Origin: Pseudomonadota bacterium
Lineage (GTDB): Bacteria > Pseudomonadota > Alphaproteobacteria > HIMB59 > GCA-002718135
Reading direction: 5' to 3'
DNA: 8,311 nt
Assembly (NCBI GenBank): GCA_027625355.1
Contig: JAQBWI010000043.1
Span: 1 to 8,311 of the forward strand
Part shown: piece by piece, positions 5,418-8,311 of the stretch
Layout of the letters: each line of letters begins with the position of its first letter
Position numbering within the stretch: position 1 is the first letter of the stretch
The notes under the pieces: generated by a model
Database searches by the model: none
What the model saw: only the letters and a program-made list of their open reading frames with translations
Told to the model about the DNA's origin: nothing
Position numbers and translations under genes: made by a program

Positions 5418-7468
5418 TGCCTACTATTACTATTGATGATAAAAAAGTAGAATTTGAAAATGGCATGACAGTAATGCAAGCCTGCGAGTTAGCAGGGGCA
5501 GAAATTCCAAGATTTTGTTATCATGAAAAATTATCAATAGCTGGAAACTGCAGGATGTGTCTTGTAGAAATGGAAAAAGGACCTCCAAAGCCAGTTGCCT
5601 CATGTGCTATGCCAGCAGGAGATGGGATGGTTATAAAGACTGACTCTGAAATGGTTAAAAAAGCAAGAAAAGGCGTTATGGAATTTCTTTTAATTAACCA
5701 CCCTTTAGATTGTCCAATTTGTGATCAAGGTGGTGAATGTGATCTTCAGGATCAAGCTTTACATTATGGTTTTGATAAATCGAGATATGAAGAAAATAAG
5801 AGAGCTGTAAAAAACAAGCACATGGGTCCTCTTGTAAGCACCATTATGACAAGATGTATTCATTGCACTAGATGTGTCAGATTCTCTACTGAAGTAGCAG
5901 GGGTTGATGACTTAGGTCTTCTTGGACGTGGAGAGAATGCGGAAATTACAACTTATTTAGAAAAAACTATCGACTCTGAATTATCTGGAAATGTTATTGA
6001 TTTATGTCCAGTTGGAGCTTTAACAAGTAAGCCTTATTCATTTAAATCAAGACCTTGGGAATTAACTAAAACTGAAACTTTTGATGTTTTTGATGGAGTT
6101 GGTTCAAGTATAAGAGTTGATACCAGAGGTAAGCAAGTTTTAAGAGTTCTACCTCGTATAAATGAGGACACTAATGAAGAATGGATAAGTGATAAAACAA
6201 GATTTGCTATAGATGGTCTATCAAGACAAAGATTAGATAAAGTTTATATAAAAGAGGGTGATAAATTAAAAGCTTCTGATTGGAACTCTGCATTAAATAA
6301 AATTAAAGATGAAATTAACAAAAGGGGAAAAGATAAAACAATATCTTTATCCGGTAAATTTACAGATGCCGAGACTATAATTGCATCAAAACTTTTTTCA
6401 CAAGGTTTAGGTTCTGATTTGTTTGATTGCAGATTTGATAATGCACAAATTATTCACGGTGAAAATGAAAGTTATAAATTCAACTCTTCTATTCAAGAAG
6501 TTGAAAAGGCTGATGCTATACTCTTGGTCGGGTCAAACCCTAGATGGGAAGCGAGCGTTTTAAATGCAAGAATAAGAAAAGCTTTTATTGATAATAATTG
6601 TAAAGTGGGATTAATAGGACCCTCTCTTGATCTCAATTATTCTTATGATAAAATTTCTGAATCATTAGATGAGCTTAATAACATTTTGGATAAGAAGTCT
6701 AAATTTTCAGAAGTGCTCTTCAATGCTAAAAATCCACTTATTATTGTCGGGACATCAGCCATTAATACAAATGAAGGTTCTTCAGTATTAAAAATTTGTG
6801 CTGAAATTGCAAAAAAATTACCAAATTTTTCTGAGTCATTAAATCCCCTTAATATATTAAATCAAGATATATCTAGAGTTGGATCATTGGAGCTTGGTTT
6901 TGTTAATAAAATTTTTGATGAAGATTTAGAAAAAAAATTAAAAGAAGAAATTGCTCTAAATAAACCAGTTGTATTTTTGTTAGGTTTGGATGAAATACAT
7001 CCAAGATCTTTAGAAGGATCTTTTGTGGTCTACTGCGGTCATCATGGTGATGTTAATGCGCAACATGCAAATATCATTCTACCAACTCCAGCTTATACAG
7101 AAAAATCTTCTACCTTTATGAATATTGAAGGTAGAACAATTCAGACATCACGTTGTCACAATCCACTTGGGGATGCTAAGGAGGAGTGGAAAATATTTAG
7201 AGTATTAAGCGATCTTCTTAACTGTAATATTGAATTTAATAATCTTAATGATGTAAGAAAGAAATTAATTAATGAAAATAATAATTTTCTTGCAATATTA
7301 GAAATTAATAACTCTTCAACTTTATCTTTTTCATCCAAGGAGCAGATAAAAAACCAGAACTTATCTTATAATATCAATAATTTTTATATGAATGACTCAA
7401 TATCACGTTCATCAGAAACTATGGCTAATTGTACGAATGAAATACTCAATAAAGCAAAAGCTTCATGA
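5417..7468 (+). CDS. nuoG: NADH-quinone oxidoreductase subunit G (NuoG)
   Basis: This is a 683-residue subunit (75-kDa, NDUFS1 family), a usual alphaproteobacterial length. Residues 1-78 form a 2Fe-2S ferredoxin domain (N1b: Cys34, Cys45, Cys48, Cys63). A His-Cys 4Fe-4S site (N5) has His95, Cys99, Cys102 and Cys108. A second 4Fe-4S site (N4) has Cys147, Cys150, Cys153 and Cys197. From about 215 on is a molybdopterin-oxidoreductase-like domain that binds no metal here and is largely structural. It is divergent and Lys/Asn/Ser-rich in the middle, but conserved blocks return around 539-590 (GHHGDVNAQHANIILP). The C-terminal FYMNDSISRSSETMANC is typical of alphaproteobacteria. No Cys-rich motif follows Cys197, so cluster N7 is absent. 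It overlaps nuoF by 1 base and nuoH by 4 (ATGA). Confidence 0.97.
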   Translation: MPTITIDDKKVEFENGMTVMQACELAGAEIPRFCYHEKLSIAGNCRMCLVEMEKGPPKPVASCAMPAGDGMVIKTDSEMVKKARKGVMEFLLINHPLDCPICDQGGECDLQDQALHYGFDKSRYEENKRAVKNKHMGPLVSTIMTRCIHCTRCVRFSTEVAGVDDLGLLGRGENAEITTYLEKTIDSELSGNVIDLCPVGALTSKPYSFKSRPWELTKTETFDVFDGVGSSIRVDTRGKQVLRVLPRINEDTNEEWISDKTRFAIDGLSRQRLDKVYIKEGDKLKASDWNSALNKIKDEINKRGKDKTISLSGKFTDAETIIASKLFSQGLGSDLFDCRFDNAQIIHGENESYKFNSSIQEVEKADAILLVGSNPRWEASVLNARIRKAFIDNNCKVGLIGPSLDLNYSYDKISESLDELNNILDKKSKFSEVLFNAKNPLIIVGTSAINTNEGSSVLKICAEIAKKLPNFSESLNPLNILNQDISRVGSLELGFVNKIFDEDLEKKLKEEIALNKPVVFLLGLDEIHPRSLEGSFVVYCGHHGDVNAQHANIILPTPAYTEKSSTFMNIEGRTIQTSRCHNPLGDAKEEWKIFRVLSDLLNCNIEFNNLNDVRKKLINENNNFLAILEINNSSTLSFSSKEQIKNQNLSYNINNFYMNDSISRSSETMANCTNEILNKAKAS

Positions 7469-8311
7469 ATAATTTCTCACTATTAAATGATTTAATATTT
7501 CAAGGTGCTATTATCATTGCTCAAATATTAGCAGTTTTAATGCCTGTATTAATTTCTGTAGCTTTTTTAGTTTATGCTGAAAGAAAGGTATTAGCTCTTA
7601 TTCAACTCCGCAGAGGTCCAAATGTAGTAGGGCCTTTTGGCATATTTCAAAGTTTTGCGGATGCTCTTAAATTGTTAACAAAGGAAAATATCGTACCAGC
7701 AAATTCCAATAAGGTAGTTTTTTTATTGGCGCCTATAATTACTATGGTTCTGAGTTTAGCGGGTTGGGCAGTAATACCCTTTGCTCCTAATTGGGTTATA
7801 GCAGATATAAATGTAGGTATAATGTACTTATTTGCCGTCTCATCTTTAGGTGTCTACGGTATTATAATGGCAGGTTGGGCGAGTAATTCTCAATATCCCT
7901 TTTTGGGGGCTTTGAGATCAGCCGCTCAAATGGTTTCGTATGAGGTATCAATTGGTTTCGTTATTATCACAGTATTATTATGTGTTGGTTCTTTAAATTT
8001 ATCTAAAATAGTTGAGGCTCAACAAACTGTTTGGTTTGCAATCCCCCTACTTCCAATGTTTGTAATTTTTTTTATTTCAGCTTTAGCTGAAACCAACAGA
8101 CTTCCATTTGATTTACCAGAGGATGAATCAACCTTAGTTGCGGGATTTTTTACTGAATACTCATCTGCGTCATTTGTTTTATTTTTCCTTGGCGAATATG
8201 CAAGTATGATATTAATGAGTTCCATGACTGTCATATTGTTCATGGGAGGTTGGCTCCCTCCATTTGATATCTTTCCATTAAATGTAATTCCTGGCGTGAT
8301 TTGGTTTACTT
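7465..8311 (+). CDS. nuoH: NADH-quinone oxidoreductase subunit H (NuoH), 3' end missing
   Basis: The first 282 residues of the ND1-type membrane subunit are present; the family is about 330-345 residues, so roughly 50-60 lie beyond the window. NuoH forms the quinone entry tunnel and links quinone reduction to proton pumping. YAERKVLALIQLRRGPNVVGP (37-57, with Glu39, Arg40, Lys41) and GIFQSFADALKLLTKE (59-74) are family hallmarks. SYEVS (158-162) carries the conserved loop Glu160. Hydrophobic helices are seen near 15-37, 84-108, 116-137, 160-176, 190-208 and 230-258. The acidic loop AETNRLPFDLPEDEST (208-223) is unusual: the position where the family normally has a third Glu is Thr223. The ATG overlaps the nuoG stop (ATGA) and has no Shine-Dalgarno, so translation is probably coupled. 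Confidence 0.97.
   Translation, partial: MNNFSLLNDLIFQGAIIIAQILAVLMPVLISVAFLVYAERKVLALIQLRRGPNVVGPFGIFQSFADALKLLTKENIVPANSNKVVFLLAPIITMVLSLAGWAVIPFAPNWVIADINVGIMYLFAVSSLGVYGIIMAGWASNSQYPFLGALRSAAQMVSYEVSIGFVIITVLLCVGSLNLSKIVEAQQTVWFAIPLLPMFVIFFISALAETNRLPFDLPEDESTLVAGFFTEYSSASFVLFFLGEYASMILMSSMTVILFMGGWLPPFDIFPLNVIPGVIWFT

Noticed and set aside
8019..8243. Antisense open frame of 74 codons within nuoH
   Set aside because: The + strand encodes a clear NuoH membrane protein in this stretch; the antisense product has no recognisable features.

Overview
The window is an AT-rich piece of a bacterial chromosome. It covers the classic alphaproteobacterial neighbourhood lon - hup - tRNA-Val - tRNA-Asp - nuoA to nuoH, all on the + strand. 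The protein sequences are alphaproteobacterial in style: separate NuoC and NuoD, a NuoG without the N7 cluster ligands, and the NuoB, NuoC and NuoD signatures. Strong A/T preference at third codon positions, many Lys/Asn/Ile residues and very short intergenic gaps suggest a streamlined marine lineage of the SAR11/Pelagibacterales type or a similar low-GC alphaproteobacterium. That lineage call is an inference from style and gene order, not a database result.

Layout. Bases 1-171 hold the 3' end of a gene that best fits lon (ATP-dependent protease). Bases 172-292 hold a weak terminator-like hairpin followed by a good sigma70-type promoter and Shine-Dalgarno for hup. hup (293-568, GTG start) encodes the HU nucleoid protein and ends in a strong 13-bp hairpin terminator (591-626). 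Two tRNA genes follow at once: tRNA-Val(TAC) at 629-704 and tRNA-Asp(GTC) at 708-784, both with encoded CCA. A 153-base AT-rich leader (785-937) precedes the nuo operon. nuoA (938, GTG start), nuoB, nuoC, nuoD, nuoE, nuoF, nuoG and nuoH run to the window end, where nuoH is cut.

The nuo genes are packed with overlaps of 1-10 bases or gaps of 2-3 bases, so they are almost certainly one transcript with coupled translation. The eight products cover the NADH module (NuoE, NuoF, NuoG), the connecting quinone-reducing module (NuoB, NuoC, NuoD) and the first membrane subunits (NuoA, NuoH) of respiratory complex I. The chain NADH - FMN - Fe-S clusters - quinone can be followed through visible ligands: FMN/NADH site and N3 in NuoF, N1a in NuoE, N1b/N4/N5 in NuoG, N2 in NuoB, quinone-site His and Tyr in NuoD.

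I found no mobile element, CRISPR array, phage gene, frameshift or undescribed system; this is an ordinary housekeeping region. The points most worth a second look are an altered acidic loop in NuoH, which departs from the usual family signature, and the hup terminator hairpin lying directly against the tRNA-Val gene with no obvious separate tRNA promoter.
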